Positions 17,526 to 25,350 of a stretch of DNA of 64,000 nt are shown one piece after another. The DNA comes from Pseudomonas sp. LP_7_YM. Its GTDB lineage: Bacteria > Pseudomonadota > Gammaproteobacteria > Pseudomonadales > Pseudomonadaceae. Below the pieces are notes generated by a model that worked only from the letters and a program-made list of their open reading frames with translations, was not told the origin of the DNA and made no database searches. The position numbers and the translations under genes are program-made. The stretch spans positions 558,001 to 622,000 of the forward strand of contig NZ_SOCT01000001.1 in the NCBI RefSeq assembly GCF_004364435.1. Reading direction: 5' to 3'. The stretch's first letter is position 1; each line of letters starts with the position of its first letter.

Positions 17526-18929
17526 TCAGCCGTTCTTGTTTAACACAGGTTGTGGCTCCGCCCGCCCGGATTTAAGCAGTTCGGCGATGGCCATGGTCAG
17601 CAGCGGCGCGAAAAGGGCGAAGTACGAGCTGTCGACGCCGTAAGGGTTGCCGGCCAGAAACCAGCCGATGGTGGAGAACACCGACAGGATAATCCCGGCC
17701 AGTGCGCCACGGCCGGTGCCGAATTTAGGTGCGTAGAAACACATCAACACGATGACGGCGAGGGTGGCGCGCAGCGCCTTGCCGAGGAAGGCGATCAGCA
17801 GGATCTTGTCGGCATACAGGGCCAGCACCAGCGGCAGGAAACCGACCGCCACGATCGATAACCGAATGAACATCACCGACTTGCGGTCGTTATTGTCCTT
17901 GTTAAAGAACGGATCGTAAAAGTCCTTCAACAGCAGCGTGGACGAAGCGAGGGTATTGGCCGAAATGCCGCCGAACAAGGCCCCTGCCAGGCCGATCACC
18001 ACTAGACTCGCCGAGAACGTAGGCATGTGCGCGATGAGGGCCGGGAAAGCATCAATGGACTTGATGCCGGGGTAAAGGTACGCGCTGCACATACCGATCA
18101 TCGCAGCCATCAGACCGAATGGGATCATCAGCGAAGAAACATAGAAGCAAGCGCGTTTGGCGGTCTTCTCATCCCGGGTGCTGACCAGCGCCTGAATCAC
18201 GTATTGAGTGGCGAAGATTGAGCCGATACCGGCGATCATCCAGGCGAAGATCTGCCCCCAGCCCACACCGGTAAAGTCGAACAGGGTGGCTGGAAGCCTG
18301 GCCTGCATGGCGCCGATACCGCCGGTGGCGTTCAGCGCGAAAGCCAAGGCCAGGGCAATGCCTAGGTATTTGATCGACGCATGCACAAAGTTGGTGTAGA
18401 CCACCGAGCGCATACCGCCGACGCTGACGTAGAACACCGTAATCACGCCCACCAGCAGGATTGCGACTGTCTTGTCGATGTTCAGGACCGCTGCCAGCAC
18501 GGCACCACCACTGGCATACAAAGCCACCGATACGATGCTCAGCGCACAGATGGTCAGCACACAAGCGGCATAGCGCGTGCCCTGGCCGTAGTTCTGCGCA
18601 AGGATGCCGGAAATGGTGTTAAGGCCGGTTTCGCGGTATTTCCTCGCCAACACCAGTGCCAGCAGCAGAAAGCCGAGTGAGAGGGCGACCAGGTTCCAGG
18701 CTGCGGAGATCCCTGCTTCGAAACCCTTTTGCGCGGTGCCGATGCTGACCGAACTGCCGATGAACTCGGAGAGCAGCAGCGCTCCGATCAGAAAGGGTGG
18801 AAAACTGCGACCACCGCTGGTGAAGCCTTCGCTGCTTTTGGCGTGTTTGCGCACGCTGTAGCCGATATAGGACATGACCACGAAGTAGCCTGCGGTCAGA
18901 CACAGGATGATTGTTATTCTTGGGTCCAT
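17526..18929 (-). CDS. Sodium:solute symporter family protein
   Basis: 467 residues with about 13 membrane segments, in the solute:sodium symporter (SSS) family. Family features include SSEGFTSGGRSFPPFLIGALLLSEF near residue 35, GISAAWNLVALSLGF and the segment GVITVFYVSVGGMRSVVYTNFVH near residue 150. The substrate is not determined by sequence; the adjacent hydroxyacid dehydrogenase suggests a small carboxylate. ATG 18929 with GGAGAG upstream is preferred over a longer frame reaching 19019. Confidence 0.9.
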   Translation of the reverse strand: MDPRITIILCLTAGYFVVMSYIGYSVRKHAKSSEGFTSGGRSFPPFLIGALLLSEFIGSSVSIGTAQKGFEAGISAAWNLVALSLGFLLLALVLARKYRETGLNTISGILAQNYGQGTRYAACVLTICALSIVSVALYASGGAVLAAVLNIDKTVAILLVGVITVFYVSVGGMRSVVYTNFVHASIKYLGIALALAFALNATGGIGAMQARLPATLFDFTGVGWGQIFAWMIAGIGSIFATQYVIQALVSTRDEKTAKRACFYVSSLMIPFGLMAAMIGMCSAYLYPGIKSIDAFPALIAHMPTFSASLVVIGLAGALFGGISANTLASSTLLLKDFYDPFFNKDNNDRKSVMFIRLSIVAVGFLPLVLALYADKILLIAFLGKALRATLAVIVLMCFYAPKFGTGRGALAGIILSVFSTIGWFLAGNPYGVDSSYFALFAPLLTMAIAELLKSGRAEPQPVLNKNG

Positions 18930-19425
18930 GTTCTCTCCGTCCCGCTTCACCGGGTGCGTGATGCCTTGTGTTGCGGGTAATAGCCTTTGCAGTGAACCGG
19001 GGTTGTCAGATGACAGCACGGTTTACCGCAGGCATGCAGGGGAAGCACGGCTATTGACGCCTGCGCCGCAGATAGGCCCAGAGAAGAGGTAGAACCGGAT
19101 GAGAGAAGGCCAAAGCCTGTTCTGGGGCTGTTTCGAGGCGGGAGAGGAAGCGTATTTTCATTTTTATTAGAGGCTCGTTATTTACGTTGGAAGGCAACTC
19201 AATACGATGAATTTGTTATACGTCATCGTACAACTCTTCGCAATCGTGCCTTCATCTCAGCATTCGTGAGCCGCTGTTCAGGATCCCAGGTCGGACTGTC
19301 TGGTTCTCCTAATGGAGGTGTGAGGCGCGGGGCAGTGCTGACCGCTGTGCACGCGTGAGGGGGTGAGTCACTCGACAAAGCGCGCTGTCCATATGCGCAA
19401 ATCAATGTTCAACGATCTGGATTTC
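18930..19425. other. Divergent intergenic region
   Basis: About 495 bp between the symporter (minus) and the lipoprotein gene (plus). An AT-rich stretch lies around 19155-19230. No further gene or clear operator is seen. Confidence 0.4.
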
Positions 19426-20547
19426 ATGCCCTTGAAAGGATTCACCTTCCGTCCTCAAGCAGTGGCTGGCCTTGTGCTTATTGCGCTCCTGGCCGGTTGC
19501 AGCTCGCAACGCAATCAGCCCCCTGCGCCATCTGCTGAACGGGTTCGCAGTGAAATCGTTCGTCTGCTGCCCACCCGCGTGGTGGACCGTCAGGGCTGGG
19601 CGAACGATATTTACACCGCGTTCGAAACACGGAAAATCGCCCCCAGTGTCGAGAATCTGTGTTCGGTGCTGGCCGTGGCCGAACAGGAATCCAACTACCA
19701 GGTCGATCCCACAGTGCCCGGCATGGGCAAGATCGCGCAGGATGAAATCGACCGCCGTGCAAGCAAGGCCCACATTCCTGATCTGCTGGTGCGCAGCGCG
19801 CTGGATATCCGTTCGCCTAACGGCAAGACCTATAACGAACGCCTCAGTGCGGCCCGTACTGAAAAGGACCTGAGCGCCATCTTCGATGACTTCATCGGTA
19901 TGGTGCCGATGGGTCAAACGCTGTTTGGCAATTTCAACCCGGTGCATACCGCAGGGCCCATGCAGGTGAGTATCGAGTTCGCTGAAAAGCAGGCGCGCGA
20001 TTACCCGTATCCGGTTAAGGATTCGATTCGCCACGAGGTGTTCACCCGAAGGGGCGGCGTGTACTTCGGTGTTGCGCATCTGCTGGGCTATCCGGTGAGC
20101 TATGACAGACCGATTTATCGCTTCGCCGATTTCAATGCCGGTTGGTACGCCAGCCGCAACGCCGCTTTCCAGAGCGCCGTGGCGCGCCTTTCGGGCAGGC
20201 GCCTTGCACTGGACGGTGACTTGATCAGCTACGGTTTCGGCCCTTCACTGGGGCAGACCGAACTGGCAGTGCGCAGCCTGCATACGCAACTGGGCATGCG
20301 CAACACCACTGTCCGTAATGCGTTGGAAAAGGGCGAGATGCTGGAGCTGGAGGACACTGACCTGTACAAGCAGATTTTCGCATTGGCCGACAAAGCCGCC
20401 GGCAAGCCGTTACCCCGGGCTATTCTTCCGGGCATCGTCCTGCAGAGCCCGAAGATCACTCGCAAACTCACGACGGCATGGTTCGCGCAACGGGTGGAAG
20501 AGCGCCGATTGCGCTGTATGGGACGCGCATCAGGAGCGCTCAAGTGA
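19426..20547 (+). CDS. DUF1615 family lipoprotein
   Basis: About 373 residues from this start. MPLKGFTFRPQAVAGLVLIALLAG-C is a typical lipoprotein signal with lipobox LLAGC and Ser-Ser after the Cys, which favours outer-membrane sorting. The mature part contains LAVAEQESNYQVDPTVPGMGKIA and RFADFNAGWYASRNAAFQ; the first includes an ExExx segment reminiscent of lytic transglycosylases, so a peptidoglycan-related role is possible, though the family is formally uncharacterised. Upstream in-frame starts (ATG 19393, GTG 19363) exist; none has a good ribosome binding site, and 19426 gives the cleanest signal peptide. Confidence 0.8.
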   Translation: MPLKGFTFRPQAVAGLVLIALLAGCSSQRNQPPAPSAERVRSEIVRLLPTRVVDRQGWANDIYTAFETRKIAPSVENLCSVLAVAEQESNYQVDPTVPGMGKIAQDEIDRRASKAHIPDLLVRSALDIRSPNGKTYNERLSAARTEKDLSAIFDDFIGMVPMGQTLFGNFNPVHTAGPMQVSIEFAEKQARDYPYPVKDSIRHEVFTRRGGVYFGVAHLLGYPVSYDRPIYRFADFNAGWYASRNAAFQSAVARLSGRRLALDGDLISYGFGPSLGQTELAVRSLHTQLGMRNTTVRNALEKGEMLELEDTDLYKQIFALADKAAGKPLPRAILPGIVLQSPKITRKLTTAWFAQRVEERRLRCMGRASGALK

Positions 20548-20657
20548 AACGGGCGTGAGCTGAGCATTACCGTTTGTCACATTTACGGCACACTGTTCAA
20601 CCGCACGCCTCAAAAAGACATCGCCCATCTTCCGGGCTCCAAAGAAAAGAGGTCTTT

Positions 20658-20876
20658 ATGTCAGTCGACCCCACCATGCCGATCACCGAACCTGAAGAAT
20701 TGCCCAGCGCCGATCAGGATCTTGATCCAGATGCACTGGATGATGAGGACGAACGGGAAAAGGATGAACGCCCAGAGGATTGGAAAGACCCTGAGGGTCA
20801 ACGTCCCGAAGATTGGAATGAGCCTGCGGCGCCGGCGGCAGATCAACCTACGCCGCTGTCCGACAATTTGCGCTGA
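20658..20876 (+). CDS. Small acidic hypothetical protein, 72 aa
   Basis: The 72-residue product is extremely acidic, with a repeated RPEDWKDPEGQ / RPEDWNEPAAP element, and is probably unstructured. ATG 20658 follows AAGAGG at a good distance. No family name is recognised; similar short acidic proteins are found in pseudomonads. It follows the DUF1615 gene by 110 bp. Confidence 0.6.
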   Translation: MSVDPTMPITEPEELPSADQDLDPDALDDEDEREKDERPEDWKDPEGQRPEDWNEPAAPAADQPTPLSDNLR

Positions 20877-20934
20877 ATGAGATCGGCGCATTAATACCGG
20901 TGTCGGATACGTAGAGCGGTGCTGGCCTGTATCG

Positions 20935-21513
20935 ATGCACTATCAGGGAGTTTTGGTTTTGAAGCGTGAAACGGTGGCACCCAGTATCATTACCAGCAGC
21001 CATGCTGTTGCCGACGTACAGAGCGCTGAGGCAATACTGTTTGGTACGCCTAAAGAGCGGCTGGATTTTTATCGCAAGGAAATCCAGTACGAGACGGCGA
21101 TTCTTTCCAATCGCACCAACGCCTATCTCTCTGCCCAGTCGTTTCTGGTGATTGCTTTCGCCTCATCGATGGCAAATCTGAATCCGGAATGGGGCAAGTT
21201 GTTCACCCTTGTGGTGCCACCTTTTCTTACGCTGTTGGGATTGATCAGTTCGATGCATGCCTGGCCCGGGATTCGCGCAGCGTATGAGATTATCGATCAC
21301 TGGCATTTCAAGCAAAGCCAGTTATTGCACAGTCAGCCGGCAATGGGACTTGCATACGATGATTCGCCACTGTTCAGCAAGCATGAGTCAAGTGAGAAGG
21401 GATACAAGAAATCCTTGATGTTCTCCATGCGAACTCCGTGGTTATTCACCGGGTTTTGGTTTCTGCTGGGGGTGTTTTCGATTTATGTGCAGGTCAGCGG
21501 AAGTCTCTTCTAG
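20935..21513 (+). CDS. Hypothetical membrane protein with a two-helix hairpin, 192 aa
   Basis: Not recognised. A cytoplasmic N-terminal region of about 60 residues (FGTPKERLDFYRKEIQYETAILSNRTNAYL, helical) precedes two hydrophobic segments at about residues 66-84 and 88-107, a polar stretch, and a last hydrophobic segment at about 170-188. The helical lead plus two-helix hairpin recalls SLATT-type membrane domains, but I cannot confirm it. Start is ATG 20935; a downstream start is possible. Confidence 0.6.
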   Translation: MHYQGVLVLKRETVAPSIITSSHAVADVQSAEAILFGTPKERLDFYRKEIQYETAILSNRTNAYLSAQSFLVIAFASSMANLNPEWGKLFTLVVPPFLTLLGLISSMHAWPGIRAAYEIIDHWHFKQSQLLHSQPAMGLAYDDSPLFSKHESSEKGYKKSLMFSMRTPWLFTGFWFLLGVFSIYVQVSGSLF

Positions 21514-21858
21514 GCGGGATGCGGATACTCGATGGTGTTTGTACATCTATTGCCGATCATTAATCTGCCTCGCCTGTTCTGTGGTTGATCGGATCAAACC
21601 AGTCACCTGGCCGATGACAGGCGTTGGAACGCTCGTCCGGCAACAGTGAACCTTTCATTTTTAATGATGTTAGCTTGACACCAACGCGGCGGCAGGGTAT
21701 TTCGTCGCTTCCGCTCGCTGTATCAAAAGCGCTTTGTATTTAACAAGTTAGGAATACATCCGGTAGTGGACATAATTCCTGGCCATTTCCGTGTGTCTGC
21801 CCATCGTCGGGCTCTTCCATTTCAGCTATCGACGAGTAAAACCTCAGGAGCCAACCTC
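21514..21858. other. Promoter region of the stressosome operon
   Basis: About 345 bp upstream of rsbR. It contains a candidate sigma-70 promoter at 21675-21703, and is more AT-rich than the flanking genes. No gene is seen. Confidence 0.4.
21675..21703 (+). promoter_or_regulatory. Candidate sigma-70 promoter for rsbR
   Basis: TTGACA at 21675-21680, a 17-bp spacer, and TATTTC at 21698-21703. The -35 is perfect, the -10 only half matches. It would give a leader of about 150 bases. Confidence 0.35.
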
Positions 21859-22710
21859 ATGGCAGTACTGCAGCAAATCACCCTGGATTCTCTCAAGCGT
21901 TCCGAAGCGCAATTGACTGCTCGCTGGCTGGCCGATCTTGAAGCCAGTGGTGCCACGCGCAATCTGAAAGCTGAAGATGCCGGTCGACAAACGTCTGAAT
22001 TTCTTCGCCTGTTAACCTCGGCTCTTGAGAAAAGTGGCTCGCAAAGCATCAATAGCAGCGATTGGGACGAAGTTCGCCAGTTCCTCGAAAAGCTGTCGCA
22101 CCAGCGCGCACTCGCCGGCCAGGACTCGCAGCAGACGGCTCATTTCATTTTTTCGCTGAAGGGTCCGCTGTTCACCTTGCTGCAGGAGCAGTTCGCCGAC
22201 AGCCCGGCGGTGCTCGCCGAGCAATTGTGGGAAATATCCCAACTGCTTGATTCGCTGGGCATGTACACGATCCGCACCTACCAGAAGTCGCGGGAGGCGG
22301 TGATCAAGCGCCAGCAGGAAGAACTGCTGGAACTCTCCACCCCGGTCGTCAAGTTGTGGGACGGCGTGCTGGCGTTGCCGATGATCGGCACCCTGGACTC
22401 CCAGCGCACCCAGGTCGTCATGGAATCGCTGCTGCAGCGCATCGTCGATACCGGCTCCGAAATCGCCATCATCGACATTACCGGCGTGCCGACCGTGGAC
22501 ACGCTGGTCGCCCAGCATCTGCTCAAGACCGTCACCGCCATCCGCCTGATGGGAGCTGATTGCATCATCAGCGGTGTGCGGCCACAAATCGCCCAAACCA
22601 TCGTGCACCTGGGGCTGGACCTGCAAGGCGTGGTCACCAAGGCCAACCTGGCCGACGCCCTGGCGTTGGCGCTGCGTCGTCTGGGTCTGACCGTGGCCAA
22701 GGCGGTATAA
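21859..22710 (+). CDS. rsbR: RsbR-type stressosome co-antagonist
   Basis: 283 residues. The N-terminal half is a helical RsbR sensor domain (residues about 1-150; the haem-free globin-like or RsbRD type) with the linker TYQKSREAVIKRQQEELLELSTPVVKLWDGVLALP, the standard entry to the C-terminal STAS domain. The STAS domain carries IIDITGVPTVDTLVAQHLL with Thr residues at the positions phosphorylated by RsbT in the family. RsbR and RsbS build the stressosome shell that holds RsbT. ATG 21859 follows CAGGAG. RsbS begins four bases after the stop. Confidence 0.92.
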   Translation: MAVLQQITLDSLKRSEAQLTARWLADLEASGATRNLKAEDAGRQTSEFLRLLTSALEKSGSQSINSSDWDEVRQFLEKLSHQRALAGQDSQQTAHFIFSLKGPLFTLLQEQFADSPAVLAEQLWEISQLLDSLGMYTIRTYQKSREAVIKRQQEELLELSTPVVKLWDGVLALPMIGTLDSQRTQVVMESLLQRIVDTGSEIAIIDITGVPTVDTLVAQHLLKTVTAIRLMGADCIISGVRPQIAQTIVHLGLDLQGVVTKANLADALALALRRLGLTVAKAV

Positions 22711-22714
22711 GCCC

Positions 22715-23077
22715 ATGGAGCGGATTCCGATTCTGCAGATGGGCGACTTTCTGCTGGTCACCATTCAGGTCGATATGCACGATCAGCTGGCCCTGACGCT
22801 GCAGGACGATCTGTCCGAGCGCATCAGCAAGACTTCGGCGCGTGGTGTATTGATCGATATCTCGGCGCTGGACATGGTCGACTCCTTCATTGGCCGCATG
22901 ATCGGCATGATCTCCGGCCTGTCGCGGATCATGGATGCCGAGACGGTTCTGGTGGGCATGCAGCCCGCCGTGGCGATCACCCTGGTAGAACTGGGCATGA
23001 CATTGCCAGGCGTCAGCACTGCGCTGAACGTTGAACGCGGCATAAAGCTGTTGCGCGAGCGGGCCTGTTCACAATGA
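22715..23077 (+). CDS. rsbS: RsbS-type STAS stressosome scaffold
   Basis: A single STAS domain of 120 residues. The phosphorylatable serine is conserved at Ser57 in ISALDMVDSFIGRMIG, the position modified by RsbT in Bacillus. It binds RsbT in the unstressed state and releases it when phosphorylated. It overlaps rsbT by four bases. Confidence 0.93.
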   Translation: MERIPILQMGDFLLVTIQVDMHDQLALTLQDDLSERISKTSARGVLIDISALDMVDSFIGRMIGMISGLSRIMDAETVLVGMQPAVAITLVELGMTLPGVSTALNVERGIKLLRERACSQ

Positions 23078-23478
23078 ACGTGCGCAGCAGCGGTACTCAA
23101 GGCATTCGGATCGAACAGGATGTGGTACTGGCTCGGCAAACCGCCCGCAAGCTGGCACAGGAATGCGGCATGCGGTTGATCGATCTGACCAAGCTGGTGA
23201 CGGCGGTGAGCGAGCTGGCGCGCAATACCATGGTCTACGGCGGGGGTGGAGACATGGACTGGGCGATCGTCGAAGACGGCGTACGCTCCGGTCTCAGGCT
23301 GACGTTTCGTGACGAAGGCCCCGGCATTCCTGACTTGAAGCTGGCCATGACCGACGGCTGGACTTCTGGTGGGGGGTTGGGATTGGGGCTGACCGGAGCC
23401 AAGCGTCTGGTTGACGACTTTGAACTGGACACGGCGCCCGGCGCAGGCACTCGGGTGACGATCTGCAAATGGACTTGA
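23074..23478 (+). CDS. rsbT: RsbT-type serine/threonine switch kinase
   Basis: 134 residues of the GHKL ATPase fold: N-box ELARNTMVYGGGG near residue 46, DEGPGIPD near 78 and GLGLGLTGAKRLVDDF near 104. It should phosphorylate RsbR and RsbS and, once released, switch on a partner; in Bacillus that partner is the phosphatase RsbU. The next gene, which overlaps this one by ten bases, encodes a phosphatase and is a plausible partner. Confidence 0.93.
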   Translation: MNVRSSGTQGIRIEQDVVLARQTARKLAQECGMRLIDLTKLVTAVSELARNTMVYGGGGDMDWAIVEDGVRSGLRLTFRDEGPGIPDLKLAMTDGWTSGGGLGLGLTGAKRLVDDFELDTAPGAGTRVTICKWT

Positions 23479-24482
23479 GACTGCACAGCAGCCTGACACA
23501 AGTGCTGACTATCGAAGACGCCAGCCAGGTAGGTTATGGGCGGCGAACAGCTCAGAAGCTCGCAGAGCAACTGGGAATGGATGCCACCGACTCCGGTCGC
23601 GTGGCATTGGTGGTGACCGAGCTTGCCAGCAATATTCTCAAACATGCCAGCAATGGCGAACTGCACCTGCGCACATTGCCTGGCCCCGTTCCCGGTCTGG
23701 AGGTCATCGCCATCGATCGAGGGCAGGGTTTCGATGTGCAGGACTGCATGGTCGATGGGTTTTCCACCCGGGGCACCCAGGGCATTGGCCTGGGCTCGAT
23801 CCTGCGTCAGGCGCAGGTGTTCGATGTGCATTCGGATAATCGAGGCACCGTGCTGCTCACGCGTTTCTACCCGCGCTCGACGACGGTCAAGGACTTGCGT
23901 CTTGGGGTGTGCCAGCGTTCGTTGCATGACGATCCGGCGTGCGGAGATGTCTGGGAGGTTGCCATTTCCGGGCGGCAACTCAGCGTTCTGGTCATCGACG
24001 GGCTGGGCCATGGGCCTGAAGCCGAGGAGGCTGCGAAAGCAGGCGCGCTGGCATTCAATCGCGATGCGTTCGCTGATTCGGGCGTGCTGCTCGATGACAT
24101 ACACCGCGAGATGCAAGGCTCCCGCGGTGGCGCTGTGGCCGTTGCGCAATTCGATGCGGCGCAGGATCGGGTGCGCTTCACCGGCATCGGCAACATTGGC
24201 GCCACGTTGATCGGCGAGGACAAGCCACGAGGCCTGGCATCGCATCCGGGCATCGTCGGTCTGCAATACCGCAAGGTTCCACCCGCCGCCTATGCGCAGT
24301 GCGCCGGACAACTTTTGATCATGTACAGCGATGGGCTGCAATCGCGTTGGAATCTTCGTGACTATCCGGGTCTGATGTATCGACACCCGGCCGTTATTGC
24401 AGCAGTGCTGCATCGCGATTATTGCCGGGACAGGGACGACGTAACGGTATTAGTGACTGCTCTGGAGACGCTCGATGACTGA
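23469..24482 (+). CDS. GHKL ATPase fused to a PP2C-type (RsbX/SpoIIE-like) phosphatase
   Basis: 337 residues in two domains. Residues 1-135 are a switch-kinase-like GHKL domain (ELASNILKHASNGE, DRGQGFD, GTQGIGLGSILRQ). Residues about 140-337 are a PP2C/SpoIIE phosphatase with VLVIDGLGHGPEAEEAAKAG, GAVAVAQFD and LIMYSDGLQSRW, which hold the metal-binding Asp residues. In Bacillus, RsbX dephosphorylates RsbR and RsbS to reset the stressosome; the fused GHKL domain differs from Bacillus RsbX and may act as a second kinase in the same cycle. It overlaps both neighbours, so the set is tightly coupled. Confidence 0.88.
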   Translation: MDLRLHSSLTQVLTIEDASQVGYGRRTAQKLAEQLGMDATDSGRVALVVTELASNILKHASNGELHLRTLPGPVPGLEVIAIDRGQGFDVQDCMVDGFSTRGTQGIGLGSILRQAQVFDVHSDNRGTVLLTRFYPRSTTVKDLRLGVCQRSLHDDPACGDVWEVAISGRQLSVLVIDGLGHGPEAEEAAKAGALAFNRDAFADSGVLLDDIHREMQGSRGGAVAVAQFDAAQDRVRFTGIGNIGATLIGEDKPRGLASHPGIVGLQYRKVPPAAYAQCAGQLLIMYSDGLQSRWNLRDYPGLMYRHPAVIAAVLHRDYCRDRDDVTVLVTALETLDD

Positions 24483-25350
24483 CAACCCCGCCCACGGTGC
24501 CTTTGATGAGTCAGCAGAGCTAAGGCAATTGCGTGACGAGGCCCAGTCGTTGCGCACTGAACTGGATGAGACCAATCAGGGGGTGTTGGCGCTGTATGCC
24601 GAGCTCGATACCCAGGCCGAACAACTGCGTCAGGCGTCTGACCTGAAAAGCCGTTTTCTCTCGTACATGAGTCATGAGTTCCGTACGCCACTGGGTTCGA
24701 TCCTCAGCATTGCCAGCTTGCTGGACGATGAGCTCGATGGGCCGCTCAGCCCCGAGCAGCATAAGCAGGTGGCATTTGTCAGCACAGCGGCGCGCGAACT
24801 GAGCGACATGGTCGATGATCTGCTGGATCTGGCGAAGATCGAGGCGGGGCGCATCAGTATTTCACCTGCCTGGTTTGACATGCTCGATCTGTTCTCCGCC
24901 TTGCGCGGGATGTTTCGACCCATCGTCGATGCCTCGGCGGTGGATCTGATTTTCGAAGAGCCCGAAGGTTTGCCCAGGCTGTTCACCGACGACAAGAAGC
25001 TCGCCCAGATCCTGCGCAACTTCATTTCCAACTCGCTGAAGTTCACGCAGCGTGGTGAGGTCCGGATTTCGGCCAGCCTGGAAGGCGAACGGGAAATACG
25101 CTTCGCCGTCACCGATACCGGCATCGGCATTCCGCCAGAGCTGCATGGCGCACTGTTCGAAGATTTCATCCAGGTCGATTCGCCCCTGCAGAAACGCCTG
25201 CGTGGCACTGGCCTGGGGCTGTCGCTGTGCAAGCGTTTTGCCGAGTTGCTCGGGGGGCGTGTCGGGCTGCAAAGCAAACCAGGTGTCGGATCCACCTTTT
25301 ATGTGGTGATTCCCTTGGCGCTGGCCCAGGAGCATGGAGATGAAAGCTGA
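24475..25350 (+). CDS. Soluble sensor histidine kinase of the stressosome operon
   Basis: 291 residues without membrane segments. A coiled coil at about residues 12-55 leads to HisKA with His67 in SYMSHEFRTPLGSIL, then a HATPase domain (N-box ILRNFISNSLKFT, VTDTGIGIP, GTGLGLSLCKRFAELLGG). No sensory domain is present, so it must take its input from a partner, probably RsbT or the hybrid protein downstream. It overlaps the preceding gene by eight bases and the following by eleven. Confidence 0.9.
   Translation: MTDNPAHGAFDESAELRQLRDEAQSLRTELDETNQGVLALYAELDTQAEQLRQASDLKSRFLSYMSHEFRTPLGSILSIASLLDDELDGPLSPEQHKQVAFVSTAARELSDMVDDLLDLAKIEAGRISISPAWFDMLDLFSALRGMFRPIVDASAVDLIFEEPEGLPRLFTDDKKLAQILRNFISNSLKFTQRGEVRISASLEGEREIRFAVTDTGIGIPPELHGALFEDFIQVDSPLQKRLRGTGLGLSLCKRFAELLGGRVGLQSKPGVGSTFYVVIPLALAQEHGDES

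Noticed and set aside
22012-22764. Minus-strand frames of 140 to 250 codons across rsbR-rsbS
   Set aside because: His/Gln/Arg-rich shadows of the RsbR and RsbS genes, which have clear domains.
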